From assembly GCA_030691075.1 (NCBI GenBank), contig JAUYFI010000185.1, forward strand, positions 1 through 64,000: a stretch of 64,000 nucleotides of DNA. The letters are read 5' to 3'. The DNA comes from Sulfurisoma sp. Lineage in GTDB: Bacteria > Pseudomonadota > Gammaproteobacteria > Burkholderiales > Rhodocyclaceae. The notes below the pieces were generated by a model. It saw only the letters and a program-made list of their open reading frames with translations, searched no databases and had not been told where the DNA came from. A program made the translations under genes and the position numbers. This document shows positions 1-9,068 of the stretch, piece by piece. The stretch's first letter is position 1. Each line of letters opens with the position of its first letter.

Positions 1-1144
1 TGAATTCCGGCGTGCGTCCGGTTGCCGCGGCTGGCACGCCGGTGTGGCCGCGCGCGGCATGGTCGAAGACGAATCGCTCCTTGCCCCAGCGCAGCACACG
101 CATTTCGACAAGACGATGGAAGGCGATCGACAGCACGAACGAACACACCACAATCATCACGCAGAGCACCGCTGCGTTCGCACCCTGGGATAACGCCGGA
201 AGGAAACCGCCGTTTCCACCGAGTGCGGCGAAACCGTGAAAGAGGACCGGGTGCAGAAGATAGATTCCGTAGCTGGCATCGCCCAGGCTGCCCGAGAACT
301 TCTGCATGATATCTCCTACCGGGAGTCGGCTCCACGCGAGGACCACAAGTACCGTCAGCATCGCACGGCCGCCCCCCTCCAGTCCGGTCAGCATGCTTGC
401 CTGCGGGCTCGTGTGATCGGCAAAAAGCAGTACCAGCAACGCGATGGCAGGTATCCACGCCCACGCACTCCAGCGACGCCCCGGCCTGGAGCGCAGAAAC
501 ATGCCGATGGCGCAACCACCGGAAAAGTAGGCAATGAATGCGGCGAACTGCGTATAGGCGAACACGTGATCGCTGAACCGGACCATCCCGGACTGAAGCA
601 CGCTGTTGACGAAACCCTGCTGGATCAACAGCGTCAGCGCGAGCATCGCTGCAGCAAGCCAGGGTTTGCCTCGGGCCAGCGACGCGCAGACGAGGAATGC
701 AGGAAACAGCAGATAGAAAAGAAACTCTATGCCGAGCGACCAGCCACCAATGACGAGCGAAGATGCGCCGGGATTGCCGACTCCGAACAGCATCGTGATG
801 TTCGGCAGCAGTTGCAGCGCCTTGTGCAGCAGCGCGTCGTTGTCCCGGGCCACGACCCGATACGCCATGGCCAGCGCCAGTACCGCCATGTAAAGCGGCG
901 CCAGCCGCAGATAGCGAATCGCCATGAATGACCGGAAATCCGCCAGCGTGCGCAGTTTGTCCGCGTAGGCCAGCGTGATGCTCGCGCCGGACAGCACGAA
1001 GAACACATAGACCGCATACAGACCGATCGCGTCCAGGGTTACCACGTGTTGCCAGGTGAGCAGGTGGTAGCACGCGACTGCGATGGCACAACAGCCTCGC
1101 AGCAGATCGAATGCGTGCATGCGCGGCGTCGCGACGGGGGTCAC
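1..1144 (-). CDS. Acyltransferase 3 family membrane protein (partial)
   Basis: The reading frame runs leftward off the window edge, so the C-terminus is missing. The translated N-terminus has the family hallmark FDLLRG followed by a hydrophobic stretch with a His (ACYHL), then many membrane segments (for example GLYAVYVFFVLSGASITLAYA) and a later GDASYGIYLLHP motif typical of OafA/YrhL-like O-acyltransferases (PF01757). These enzymes transfer acetyl or other acyl groups onto polysaccharides at the inner membrane. A GTG at 1144 with GGAG nine bases upstream is the best start; an ATG at 1120 lacks a ribosome site. It lies downstream of the sugar transferase in the same direction, so a role in decorating the exopolysaccharide is inferred. 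Confidence 0.85.
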   Translation of the reverse strand, partial: MTPVATPRMHAFDLLRGCCAIAVACYHLLTWQHVVTLDAIGLYAVYVFFVLSGASITLAYADKLRTLADFRSFMAIRYLRLAPLYMAVLALAMAYRVVARDNDALLHKALQLLPNITMLFGVGNPGASSLVIGGWSLGIEFLFYLLFPAFLVCASLARGKPWLAAAMLALTLLIQQGFVNSVLQSGMVRFSDHVFAYTQFAAFIAYFSGGCAIGMFLRSRPGRRWSAWAWIPAIALLVLLFADHTSPQASMLTGLEGGGRAMLTVLVVLAWSRLPVGDIMQKFSGSLGDASYGIYLLHPVLFHGFAALGGNGGFLPALSQGANAAVLCVMIVVCSFVLSIAFHRLVEMRVLRWGKERFVFDHAARGHTGVPAAATGRTPEF

Positions 1145-1199
1145 AGCGCATCACTCCGCCAGGGTGACATCCGCACAAGGTGCGACCGTCGAGCGCCCA

Positions 1200-1754
1200 T
1201 CAGTAGCTGCCTTTGCCGAGCACCTGACGCACGGTCATCACCAGTATTTTCAGATCGAGCCAGAACGATTGCCGGCGTACATACTCGAGGTCAAGCGCGA
1301 GCCGCTGCCCAGCCCTGGCTTCGGACCGCAGCGTTGCCTGCGCCAGCCCGGTGATGCCGGGGCGCACCGATGTTCGCAATGCCCAGTCCTGTTCCGAATA
1401 AAGTTCTCGCTGCGCAGGTACGTCAGGGCGCGGCCCGACGAAACTCATGTCGCCGAGCAGTACGTTGAACAACTGCGGCAATTCGTCCAGGCTGGTCTTT
1501 CGCAACCATCTGCCTGAACGCGTGATGCGCGGATCGCCCTGGTGCGTCTGATAGCCACCGATCCGGTCGGCGTCGATCACCATGCTGCGGAATTTGAACA
1601 TCCCGAACGAGCGCCCGTGAAGGCCGACCCTGACTTGCCGGTACACCACGGGGCCGGGCGAGTCGGTTCGCACGATCAGCGCAAGCACGACGAGCAGTGG
1701 CCAGATCAGCGCCAGCAGGAGCAGTGCGAAAACAATGTCGATCAGACGTTTCAT
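1200..1754 (-). CDS. Undecaprenyl-phosphate sugar phosphotransferase (WcaJ/bacterial sugar transferase family)
   Basis: A short, single-domain bacterial sugar transferase (PF02397). After one N-terminal hydrophobic segment (IDIVFALLLLALIWPLLVVLAL) come the conserved SPGPVVYRQ.RVG, MFKFRSM and the C-terminal block KTSLDELPQLFNVLLGDMSFVGPRP, which contain the catalytic Asp-Glu and phosphate-binding residues of the family. It would load the first sugar-1-phosphate onto undecaprenyl phosphate to start repeat-unit assembly. The protein lacks the four-helix N-terminal domain of full WcaJ, as usual for the short class. ATG at 1754 gives the typical MKRLID start; an in-frame GTG at 1766 is an alternative. 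It starts just after the amidotransferase stop at 1776, consistent with one operon. Confidence 0.9.
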   Translation of the reverse strand: MKRLIDIVFALLLLALIWPLLVVLALIVRTDSPGPVVYRQVRVGLHGRSFGMFKFRSMVIDADRIGGYQTHQGDPRITRSGRWLRKTSLDELPQLFNVLLGDMSFVGPRPDVPAQRELYSEQDWALRTSVRPGITGLAQATLRSEARAGQRLALDLEYVRRQSFWLDLKILVMTVRQVLGKGSY

Positions 1755-1775
1755 GTGTTGATGCACAGGGTCCGT

Positions 1776-3629
1776 TCAGGAACGGGCAACGGGCGCCGTT
1801 CGAAGATCGAGACCCAGCGACTGGAAGTCGGGGGCCGCCACATCAACGAAGTCGGTCGGATCGATGAATGTACGCGCCCACAGCTCGACGGCGATCAGCG
1901 CGCGCAGTTCGCGCGTCCGATCGGTCTTGCTGCCCCGGTGTTCGTCGATCAATGTCCGGACCACCTTCGGATCGAACAATCCCCGCCCGATGGTTCGTTC
2001 GCCGAGCAGAACCTCTTCGACAAAGCCGGACAGGCTGTCGCGGAACCACTCGCCGACCGGAACCGTGAACATCTGCTTCCGGCGATAGGCCAGATCATTT
2101 CCGATCAGCGAGCTCACGGCCTTCTTGTAGAGGTACTTCGTCTCGCCGTCCTTCAGCTTGAGTGAGCCCGGCATGCGGAAGGCAAGTTCCATCATCCGGT
2201 AGTCGAGAAAGGGCGTACGCGCCTCAAGCGATACCGCCATGCCCATTCTGTCGGGCTTGACCAGATTGTTGCCGGACAGCAGCAGCTGCATGTCGATGTA
2301 CAGCGCCTGGTTGATGCGGTCCATGTGCCGCGCATCGTCGAACAGCGGATCGGTGACGCTGCGGGAATCGACGTCACCGATCTGCCTGGACAGCGTGCCC
2401 GAGTAAAGGGTGCGCTTTGCGGCTTCGTCGAACAGGCTGAGATTCGCGTGATAGGCGTGCCGGAAATCGGCATCGGACGCTGAGGCGGCCGTCGGACGGG
2501 CGAAAAAATTGCGGTGCTTGTCGTAGCCGGCGAAAAGCTCGTCGCCTCCGTCGCCGGTCAATACCACCTTCACCTCGCGTGCGGCGAGCTGGGCGACCCG
2601 GTAAGTGGGCAGGAAAGACACATCTCCGTGCGGCTGGTCACAGTGCCACACGGCGAGTGGCCAGAGGTCCAGCATGTCTGCATCGACCTTCTGCAGCGTG
2701 TGCCGGGTGCCGAACAGTTCGGCCGCCCGGGCGGCATAGGGACTTTCGTCGAATCGCTCCTCATGAAATCCGATGGCATACGTATTGACGGGCTCGGTCA
2801 TGTGACGGCTCATCATGCCCACCACGGTGCTCGAATCCACCCCGCCGGAAAGAAAGGCGCCGAAAGGTACATCCGACCGCAGACGAAGCCGCACGGCGTC
2901 GTCCAGCGTTTCATTGAAGGCATCGATCCAGTCGCCTTCCGTGCGCGTTTCGGCCTGCTGGTCGGCCAGTGACCACCAGCGCGATTCGGTACAGCCCGCG
3001 CGATCGATGCGTGCGAGATGCCCGGGCATCAGGTGGCGAATGCCTTCGAACAGCGTGTGAGGTGGCGGGACGTAGTTGAACGTCAGGTAGTGGTGCAGTG
3101 CGACCGGGTCCATCTTCCGCGGCACACCGGCGCTCAGCAGTGACTTGATTTCCGAGGCGAAGCACAGCCGCGTGCCGTCGTCGTGGATATAGAGCGGCTT
3201 CACGCCGATGCGGTCGCGTATCAGGAACAGCGTATCGATTCGCGCGTCGTGGATCGCAATGGCGAACATGCCATTGAGACGGTGCAGGAAGTCGATGCCA
3301 TCACGCTCGTAGAGGCGGAGCAAAACTTCGGTATCGGAATGGGTCCGGCACTCGAACGGGGTGCCGGACAGCTCCGCCGCCAGCTCTACATGATTGAATA
3401 TCTCGCCGTTCTGGACAATGGCAATCGTTTTGTCGTCCGAGACAAATGGCTGGTGGCCTCCTGCGATATCAATGATGGAGAGGCGGCGGTTGCCGATGGC
3501 GATGCCGTCACGCTCGCGGACGCCGGTGTCGTCAGGCCCCCGGTGACGAAGCAGGCGTCCCATGGCCTGCAGTCTTGCATCGTCCATCCGGACGTGGTGC
3601 CGGTCGTAATAGCCGAATATTCCGCACAT
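1776..3629 (-). CDS. asnB: Asparagine synthetase (glutamine-hydrolysing)-type amidotransferase
   Basis: The 617-residue protein begins MCGIFGYYD, where Cys2 is the class II glutamine amidotransferase nucleophile. The N-terminal glutaminase domain covers about residues 2-190. The synthetase domain follows with its ATP pyrophosphatase loop LSGGVDSS at about 260-267, and later LTGDGGDELFAGYDKH. Length and motifs fit AsnB. Copies inside exopolysaccharide operons are common and may amidate a sugar acid rather than make free asparagine; the sequence cannot decide this. GGAG lies seven bases before the ATG. It sits between the aldolase and sugar transferase genes, all leftward and closely packed. 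Confidence 0.9.
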   Translation of the reverse strand: MCGIFGYYDRHHVRMDDARLQAMGRLLRHRGPDDTGVRERDGIAIGNRRLSIIDIAGGHQPFVSDDKTIAIVQNGEIFNHVELAAELSGTPFECRTHSDTEVLLRLYERDGIDFLHRLNGMFAIAIHDARIDTLFLIRDRIGVKPLYIHDDGTRLCFASEIKSLLSAGVPRKMDPVALHHYLTFNYVPPPHTLFEGIRHLMPGHLARIDRAGCTESRWWSLADQQAETRTEGDWIDAFNETLDDAVRLRLRSDVPFGAFLSGGVDSSTVVGMMSRHMTEPVNTYAIGFHEERFDESPYAARAAELFGTRHTLQKVDADMLDLWPLAVWHCDQPHGDVSFLPTYRVAQLAAREVKVVLTGDGGDELFAGYDKHRNFFARPTAASASDADFRHAYHANLSLFDEAAKRTLYSGTLSRQIGDVDSRSVTDPLFDDARHMDRINQALYIDMQLLLSGNNLVKPDRMGMAVSLEARTPFLDYRMMELAFRMPGSLKLKDGETKYLYKKAVSSLIGNDLAYRRKQMFTVPVGEWFRDSLSGFVEEVLLGERTIGRGLFDPKVVRTLIDEHRGSKTDRTRELRALIAVELWARTFIDPTDFVDVAAPDFQSLGLDLRTAPVARS

Positions 3630-3689
3630 CGATCTGCTCCGTAGGGGGCCGAGGACCTGCGCGCACGCGCGAGGCCTTGTCAGTGAAAT

Positions 3690-4502
3690 CTATCTGCCGG
3701 CAATTTCGCGGACGATGCGGACGACTTCCGCATGATTCGCCGCGAGGGTGGCGTCATCCGCCTTGCTGTATTCGTCGAATGCCGCGCGCAGTCGCGCGAG
3801 CTCCCCCGGAAAATCCATCTCGGACTGCATGGCCTGAACATCCGCCGCCTGTCGGTGAAAGGTACGCGACAGGATGGCGGAGCTCGAACCCAGGCGGACG
3901 TGTTCTCCGATGATGCGCTCAGCGGGCAGCAGCCCTTCACCGACCCGCGCCAGCCCGCCGAATCCGAACGGAACACCGAGCTGGCGCAGCTGCGCGGCCG
4001 CGCCATCAAGCAGACCTTCGGCCAGCGGTTCGAACATGAATTTCAGCCCAAGCGAAAGATGCAGGTCGTTCAGACCGATGAAGACTTCCGCAACACCGGG
4101 CACGCTTGCGACCTGGGGCAATACGTCGAGTGCCGCGGCTGTCTCCGCCAGCGGGATGACAGGCAAGCGACCGCCGACCACAGCACAGAAGGCCTCTACC
4201 TCGCTCACCTTATGAAACATGGGGAGCATCAGGATATCTGCCCCGCGGGCAATCGCGTCTTCGATCTCCTCGCTTGAACCCGCATGCCAGGGGTTGAGTC
4301 GCACCAGCAGCGTGGTGTCGCCGATCGCATCCCTTACCCGGCTTATATCCGCCGGAACATGGCGCGAAACCCAGGTATCCAGATGCCCCTGTCGCTCCTG
4401 CTTTCCCAGGTATTCCAGATCCACAAAAATACGATCGACTCCACATTGCGCAACGAACCGTGCAATGTCGGGCCGATTGACGATCATCATCAGTTTCATC
4501 AT
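3690..4502 (-). CDS. HpcH/HpaI aldolase/citrate lyase family protein
   Basis: A 270-residue protein with the features of the HpcH/HpaI family (PF03328): an early acidic VDLEYLGK strand, a RLNP motif, ADILMLPMF, and GLNDLHLSLG near residue 160. These are class II, metal-dependent aldolases that cleave or form 2-keto acids, or C-C lyases of related type. The substrate is not identifiable. The ATG at 4502 overlaps the stop of the upstream flippase gene by four bases (ATGA), so the two are translationally coupled. A longer in-frame reading upstream would overlap the flippase gene heavily and is rejected. Presence in a polysaccharide operon suggests it makes or trims a keto-acid sugar or substituent (inference). 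Confidence 0.82.
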   Translation of the reverse strand: MMKLMMIVNRPDIARFVAQCGVDRIFVDLEYLGKQERQGHLDTWVSRHVPADISRVRDAIGDTTLLVRLNPWHAGSSEEIEDAIARGADILMLPMFHKVSEVEAFCAVVGGRLPVIPLAETAAALDVLPQVASVPGVAEVFIGLNDLHLSLGLKFMFEPLAEGLLDGAAAQLRQLGVPFGFGGLARVGEGLLPAERIIGEHVRLGSSSAILSRTFHRQAADVQAMQSEMDFPGELARLRAAFDEYSKADDATLAANHAEVVRIVREIAGR

Positions 4503-6037
4503 GAGGCACTCTTTTTCGTGGACCTTGCAAACGATGCACGCAGTCTGCCATCGAGGATCGCGGCGCTGGCCAGAAATGCCGCGAAGGACGCACTGGCCCA
4601 CGCAGCGCGGGCAAGCAGACCATCGCTGCTGCGGTCGCCAAGGAGCGCGATACCCGCCGCAATCAATGCGGGAAGTAAAAGAGCCTTCGGCGCGTCCCTG
4701 AAGGCGAGCGGAACAGTGCCAGGACCGAATCGCCTGCCCGCCTGCCACGACAACAGGACGGCACCCAGCGCATAGACGCCGGCATAAGCGGCCATCACCC
4801 CGGGCAGACCCAGCAGGTTGCGGGCAATCGGGGCTGTGGCTGCGACGGCGACGAGCATGATGGCCGCCGTCACGACCAGTGGGCGCGTGTGGCCGCTGGC
4901 CGCGAACGCCGAACCATAGATGGTCAGCAAGCCCTGAAACGGAAGGGACACAAAACCGATCGCCGCAAGCACCGACAAGGCTTCGACCTGTCCGGACTCG
5001 AACGATGCCTTGAAGAAGGCAAGCTGCACGAGCGTATCCGAAAATATTGCCGCGGGAATCGCGATGCCGATGGAAATGCCGATCACCACCCGCATGCCGA
5101 GCGCCAGGTTTGCCTGCACGCGATCACGCGTACCGTGGGCAACGTCAGCGGCAAGACGCGGCAGCAATACCGTGCTGATCGACCCGATCACCACCCCCAT
5201 GGGCAACTCGACCAACTTGTAGGCGTAGTTGAACAGGGACAGCGCGCCCGCCTCTTCGAGTGACGAGATGGCGCGGGCAAGCGGTGGCAGCGCCACCAGA
5301 ATGGTGATGAAGCTGAAACTGCCCAGAAAATGCCGGATCAACGACCGGTCGATGAGGTTTTTGCGCTCAGTCGGCGCGATCCAGTCGTGCCTGAGTTCGG
5401 ATGCCTGCATCAGCAGCCGCAGCAGACACCCCCCTGTCACGCCAACAGCGATGGCCAGCACGGTCTTGTCAGCGTCCGCCATCAGCAGGCAGGAGATGAC
5501 TGCAAGGTTGAACACCAGTGTTCCCGCAGCACCGATTGCGAAGCGCCCGTTCGCATTCAGCAGCGCCACCACGACGCCGGACAGCGCGGCCAGTGGCAGC
5601 GCCACAGTCATGAGACGAAAAGCGTTGCCGTGAGGCGCGAGCGTCGCGGCAGGCAAACCCGGAGCGAGAACGCCGAGCATCTGCGGAGCCAGCGCGAACA
5701 GCACCAGAGCAAGCAGCAGGAACAGCCCGCCGACGAGTCGGGATGCCTGCAAGAACAGCGCTGTGTCGGCGCCACCTTCAAGTCGCTTGAAGGCCGGAAC
5801 CAGGGCAGCTGCAAGCCCGCCGCTGAGCAGCAGGTTGACCATGAGATCCGGAAATGTAAGGAGGACGATTGCGACGTCGGTGCTGTCCGTTGCGCCGGCG
5901 CGCAGTGCAATCAACCACTCCCGGCCGAATCCCGTGACCCGGCCGAGCAGGACAAGGCCGGCTACGACCAGCGTACTGCGCAGCATCGCATCGCCGCGAC
6001 CACTCGTGCCGGCGGGTACGGGCGCGTTGCCCTTCAT
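4499..6037 (-). CDS. MurJ/MviN-like lipid flippase of the MOP superfamily
   Basis: About 512 residues with some 13-14 predicted hydrophobic segments and the MurJ-like N-terminal pattern of a basic residue after a glycine turn (VLLGRVTGFGREWLIAL), then a loop ending in LVPAFKR. Members flip undecaprenyl-linked intermediates across the inner membrane. The gene heads an exopolysaccharide operon and is not beside ribF or ileS, where the essential murJ often lies, so it is probably the exporter of the local polysaccharide unit rather than lipid II. The start is uncertain: ATG 6037 or ATG 5986, neither with a strong ribosome site. The reading frame stays open further upstream to 6304, but that stretch is Arg/Ala-rich and lacks family features. 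Confidence 0.8.
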   Translation of the reverse strand: MKGNAPVPAGTSGRGDAMLRSTLVVAGLVLLGRVTGFGREWLIALRAGATDSTDVAIVLLTFPDLMVNLLLSGGLAAALVPAFKRLEGGADTALFLQASRLVGGLFLLLALVLFALAPQMLGVLAPGLPAATLAPHGNAFRLMTVALPLAALSGVVVALLNANGRFAIGAAGTLVFNLAVISCLLMADADKTVLAIAVGVTGGCLLRLLMQASELRHDWIAPTERKNLIDRSLIRHFLGSFSFITILVALPPLARAISSLEEAGALSLFNYAYKLVELPMGVVIGSISTVLLPRLAADVAHGTRDRVQANLALGMRVVIGISIGIAIPAAIFSDTLVQLAFFKASFESGQVEALSVLAAIGFVSLPFQGLLTIYGSAFAASGHTRPLVVTAAIMLVAVAATAPIARNLLGLPGVMAAYAGVYALGAVLLSWQAGRRFGPGTVPLAFRDAPKALLLPALIAAGIALLGDRSSDGLLARAAWASASFAAFLASAAILDGRLRASFARSTKKSAS

Positions 6038-6433
6038 CGAAAAAGAACCATCAATAAGTAAGGTCTGAAGAAGCGGAAACCGCTGCCTACGCGAGCGGCG
6101 AGGCGAACCCAGCCTCTGACGGGGCGGGCGTGCTACCCGCGGTGCAGCTTCTGGACCAACGCACAGACGAGCCCGCAGAAACACTTTGCGAGCACGTGCG
6201 AATATTAACAGGCTGGCGACAAACGCAGCGCGCCGCCGCTTGAAGCTGGGCAGCAAAGCCGCCAGGCCGACCACCGGTGTTCGGGCGGCCGAAGGTGGCC
6301 ACACATCCCGGCCGATGGAACGGACGCACTCCGCTGCCGCATGACTGTCTTGTCAGGTCACCGCATCGCTGTACGATTCGGAGCCCCCGGACAACATGGC
6401 GCCTTGCTTCCCCGAACTGCGGCCGACCTACGC
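6038..6433. other. Divergent intergenic region without a recognised gene
   Basis: This stretch separates the leftward flippase operon from the rightward waaA gene and must hold both promoters. I see no convincing coding region, RNA gene or repeat. The open frames that cross it are Arg/Pro/Ala-rich and look like chance frames in GC-rich DNA. Confidence 0.5.
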
Positions 6434-7735
6434 ATGCGCTTCCTTTATTCAACCCTCTGGATCCTGGTGCTGCCGCTGGCACTGCTGCGGCTGTTCTGGC
6501 GCTCGCGCAGCGAAGCGGGGTATGCCCGGAATATCATGCAACGGCTGGGATTTTTTCGTGCGGTCACCCTGCGGTCCACCATCTGGCTGCATGCCGTGTC
6601 GGTCGGCGAAACCCGGGCCGCGCAAACGCTGATCGACGCCCTGCGCGCCCGCTGGCCGGACGCCCGCATCCTGCTGACCCAGACCACGGCGACCGGTCGG
6701 GCCACCGCACAGTCGCTGTATGGCGACGCGGTGACGCTGGCGTGGTTGCCGTGGGATCTGCCGTGGTCGCAGCGGGCCTTCCTGCGCGTCTGGCGTCCGG
6801 CCATCGGCATCCTGCTGGAAACGGAACTGTGGCCCAACCTGATCGCCGAATGCCGACGCGCCGGCGTGCCGGTGGTGCTGGCGAATGCCCGCCTGTCCGA
6901 ACGATCGGCGCACCGCTATGCGCGTCTGCCGTCGCTGGTCGGCGCCATGCTGCAAAGCCTGTCGGGCGTTGCAGCCCAGACGGAGGCGGACGCCGGGCGA
7001 CTGCGCGCGCTGGGCGCGCGGGCGGTGACGGTCGCCGGCAACCTCAAGTTCGACCTGTCACCGCCGCCGGATCAACTCGCTCTCGGCGAGCGCTGGCGCG
7101 CGGCGCTGGGCCGGCGCCGCATCGTACTGCTGGCCAGCACGCGCGACGGCGAAGAGACGCTGCTGCTGACGGCGCTCGAAGCCTGCCTGCCGGATGACGT
7201 GCTGATCGCGCTGGTGCCGAGGCACCCGCAGCGTTTCGACGCGGTTGCGCGCCTGGTGGCCGGTCGCGGCCTGACGCTGGCACGGCGCAGTGCCGGCACG
7301 CTGCCGGGCGACAACGACCGGGTGTGGCTCGGCGATTCGATGGGTGAAATGTTCGCCTGGTACGCACTCGCCGATCTGGCGGTCATCGGCGGCAGCTGGT
7401 TGCCGCTGGGCGGTCAGAACCTGATCGAGGCTTGCGCGGCAGGTTGTCCGGTAATCATCGGACCGCACACGTTCAACTTCGCCCAGGCCACCGAAGATGC
7501 ACTCGCTGCCGGCGCCGCGCTGCGCGCAGCCGATGTCGACGAGATGGCGGCGACCACATGCCGGTTGCTTGCGGATCCGGCATCGCTGAAAACCATGTCA
7601 GACGAAGGTCGCGCCTTTGCGGCCTCGCATCGTGGCGCGACCGGACGCTGCATGGCCCTGATCCGACCCCTGCTGCAGCCCCGGCTCGACCGGCTGGCAG
7701 ACGGTGATCGCCCGCCCTGCGCTCCGGTCATCTGA
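6434..7735 (+). CDS. waaA: 3-deoxy-D-manno-octulosonic acid (Kdo) transferase
   Basis: A 433-residue GT30 enzyme. It has an N-terminal membrane anchor (LYSTLWILVLPLALLRLF), then IWLHAVSVGET with the catalytic Glu, LLETELWPNLI, and the C-terminal GT-B signature GGQNLIEACAAGCPVIIGPHTFNF. It adds Kdo from CMP-Kdo to lipid IVA at the inner membrane, an essential step in LPS core synthesis. The chosen ATG gives the normal short N-terminus; an upstream in-frame ATG at 6341 adds residues with no family match. Its stop overlaps the 3' end of the convergent downstream gene by a few bases. Confidence 0.95.
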   Translation: MRFLYSTLWILVLPLALLRLFWRSRSEAGYARNIMQRLGFFRAVTLRSTIWLHAVSVGETRAAQTLIDALRARWPDARILLTQTTATGRATAQSLYGDAVTLAWLPWDLPWSQRAFLRVWRPAIGILLETELWPNLIAECRRAGVPVVLANARLSERSAHRYARLPSLVGAMLQSLSGVAAQTEADAGRLRALGARAVTVAGNLKFDLSPPPDQLALGERWRAALGRRRIVLLASTRDGEETLLLTALEACLPDDVLIALVPRHPQRFDAVARLVAGRGLTLARRSAGTLPGDNDRVWLGDSMGEMFAWYALADLAVIGGSWLPLGGQNLIEACAAGCPVIIGPHTFNFAQATEDALAAGAALRAADVDEMAATTCRLLADPASLKTMSDEGRAFAASHRGATGRCMALIRPLLQPRLDRLADGDRPPCAPVI

Positions 7736-8921
7736 CCCTGACCGCACCCGCCGACAGCACCGGGAGCTTCTGCCTCGCATAACCGGCGGGCAAGGTTACG
7801 AAACCCACCGTGCGGTAGCGCCCGACCACGCTTGGCGCCACTTCGATCGCTGCGCGCCGGCCGGTCGCCGAATGTGACTCGACCCACCAGCCCGCTTCAT
7901 CCCGCACGGTGCGGGTGCCGAACGGGCGCGCCAGCGGCTCGCCGATGAACACGCCCTCGCCCGGCCAGGCGACGCTTTTCCAGTAGGCCTCGATCAGCGT
8001 GTCGCCTTCCGCGTACATGCTCATCAGGATGCCCGGGTGCGGGAATTTCCCCAGGTGGTTGCAGGGTTCGATCACCGTGCCGTAGCTGCCGGTGGCGCCC
8101 GCCGTCAGCCATTCGAGTGCGCTCATCTGCGCGGTATTGTCGAGCAGCGTGCCGCCGACCGATGTCAGGTGGTCGGCCGGTGCGCCCGGCAGAAAGCCCA
8201 GCGTCGGCAGCGCCGGCACGCGCACCGCGCCGGTGAAGTAGCCGATCACGTCCTGCTGGCCGAACGCTTCAGCCGCCCTCGGGCTGGCGAATTGGAGGCC
8301 ACGCACCTGAGCCATCGTTTCGTCGAACAGCAGCGAGCGAACATTGCGCGCCGTGTCTTCGGTGCGCACCAGATACACCGTGCCCTTCGGATAACTGTAG
8401 TCGGCGGCCACGCCGCGGTCGATCAGGCGCTTCACCTGCTCGACCGATTCGCCCGCCAGCAACATGGCCGGCCGCGGCATGGCGGCGTTCTCGGGCGCAT
8501 TGCGGCCGTTGTTGAAGTAGCCGCTCGGCCGCGTCGGGCCGCAGGTCGATGAACAGAAGCTTTCGTCGTAGCCGAAGGCAAAGGCGGAAGTGATGCTCAT
8601 GCATCCGGCACGCCACGGACGCGTCCAGGCCAGTGCGAAGGCCTTGATGCCGGGCGCCAGCTTCGCGCCGACCTCGGCATGGACACGTTCGAACTCTTCG
8701 CGCGACAACGCGCCGCGCTCGTGCGGAAAGCTCACCTCGATGACGTTGGCGGCCGGAATGTCGCGCTGCTGGCGATAGTAGGCGGCCGCTTCGACGCTCG
8801 CCGGATCCGATACATTGACGATGATCGCAAGTTCGCCAGGGCCGAGGGCGTTTGCAGCAGGTACGCAGAACAGCAGCAGGGCCGGCAGCAGGTGGCGCAG
8901 GCAGGACGGGAATTTCGGCAT
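7728..8921 (-). CDS. TIGR03790 family exported protein, function unknown
   Basis: A protein of about 397 residues with a clear signal peptide (KFPSCLRHLLPALLLFCVPAANA). The mature part begins LGPGELAIIVNVSDPASVEAAAYYRQQRDIPAANVI, a pattern I associate with the TIGR03790 family, along with YSYPKGTVYLVRT and MSALEWLTAGATGSYGTVIEP. The family is uncharacterised and often found in polysaccharide-producing Gram-negatives. ATG 8921 puts the signal peptide at the N-terminus; a TTG at 8939 is less likely. The gene is convergent with waaA and overlaps its end by eight bases. Confidence 0.82.
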   Translation of the reverse strand: MPKFPSCLRHLLPALLLFCVPAANALGPGELAIIVNVSDPASVEAAAYYRQQRDIPAANVIEVSFPHERGALSREEFERVHAEVGAKLAPGIKAFALAWTRPWRAGCMSITSAFAFGYDESFCSSTCGPTRPSGYFNNGRNAPENAAMPRPAMLLAGESVEQVKRLIDRGVAADYSYPKGTVYLVRTEDTARNVRSLLFDETMAQVRGLQFASPRAAEAFGQQDVIGYFTGAVRVPALPTLGFLPGAPADHLTSVGGTLLDNTAQMSALEWLTAGATGSYGTVIEPCNHLGKFPHPGILMSMYAEGDTLIEAYWKSVAWPGEGVFIGEPLARPFGTRTVRDEAGWWVESHSATGRRAAIEVAPSVVGRYRTVGFVTLPAGYARQKLPVLSAGAVRVR

Positions 8922-9068
8922 GTCGCGTTCGGAAGGCAATCCGGCAAGGTCGTCAGTCTACATAGAGGCGGGCCGTGTGCGAGACACCTGACCGCACCCG
9001 GGCATGGCACCATCGCAAAGCAGCCCGGTCCCTGCGCCCACGAAAATATCAAACGGAGGTTCACACGA

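Noticed and set aside
4502..4748. N-terminal extension of the HpcH/HpaI aldolase
   Set aside because: The extra 82 residues lie inside the flippase gene, have no family match, and the ATGA overlap at 4502 gives a normal protein.
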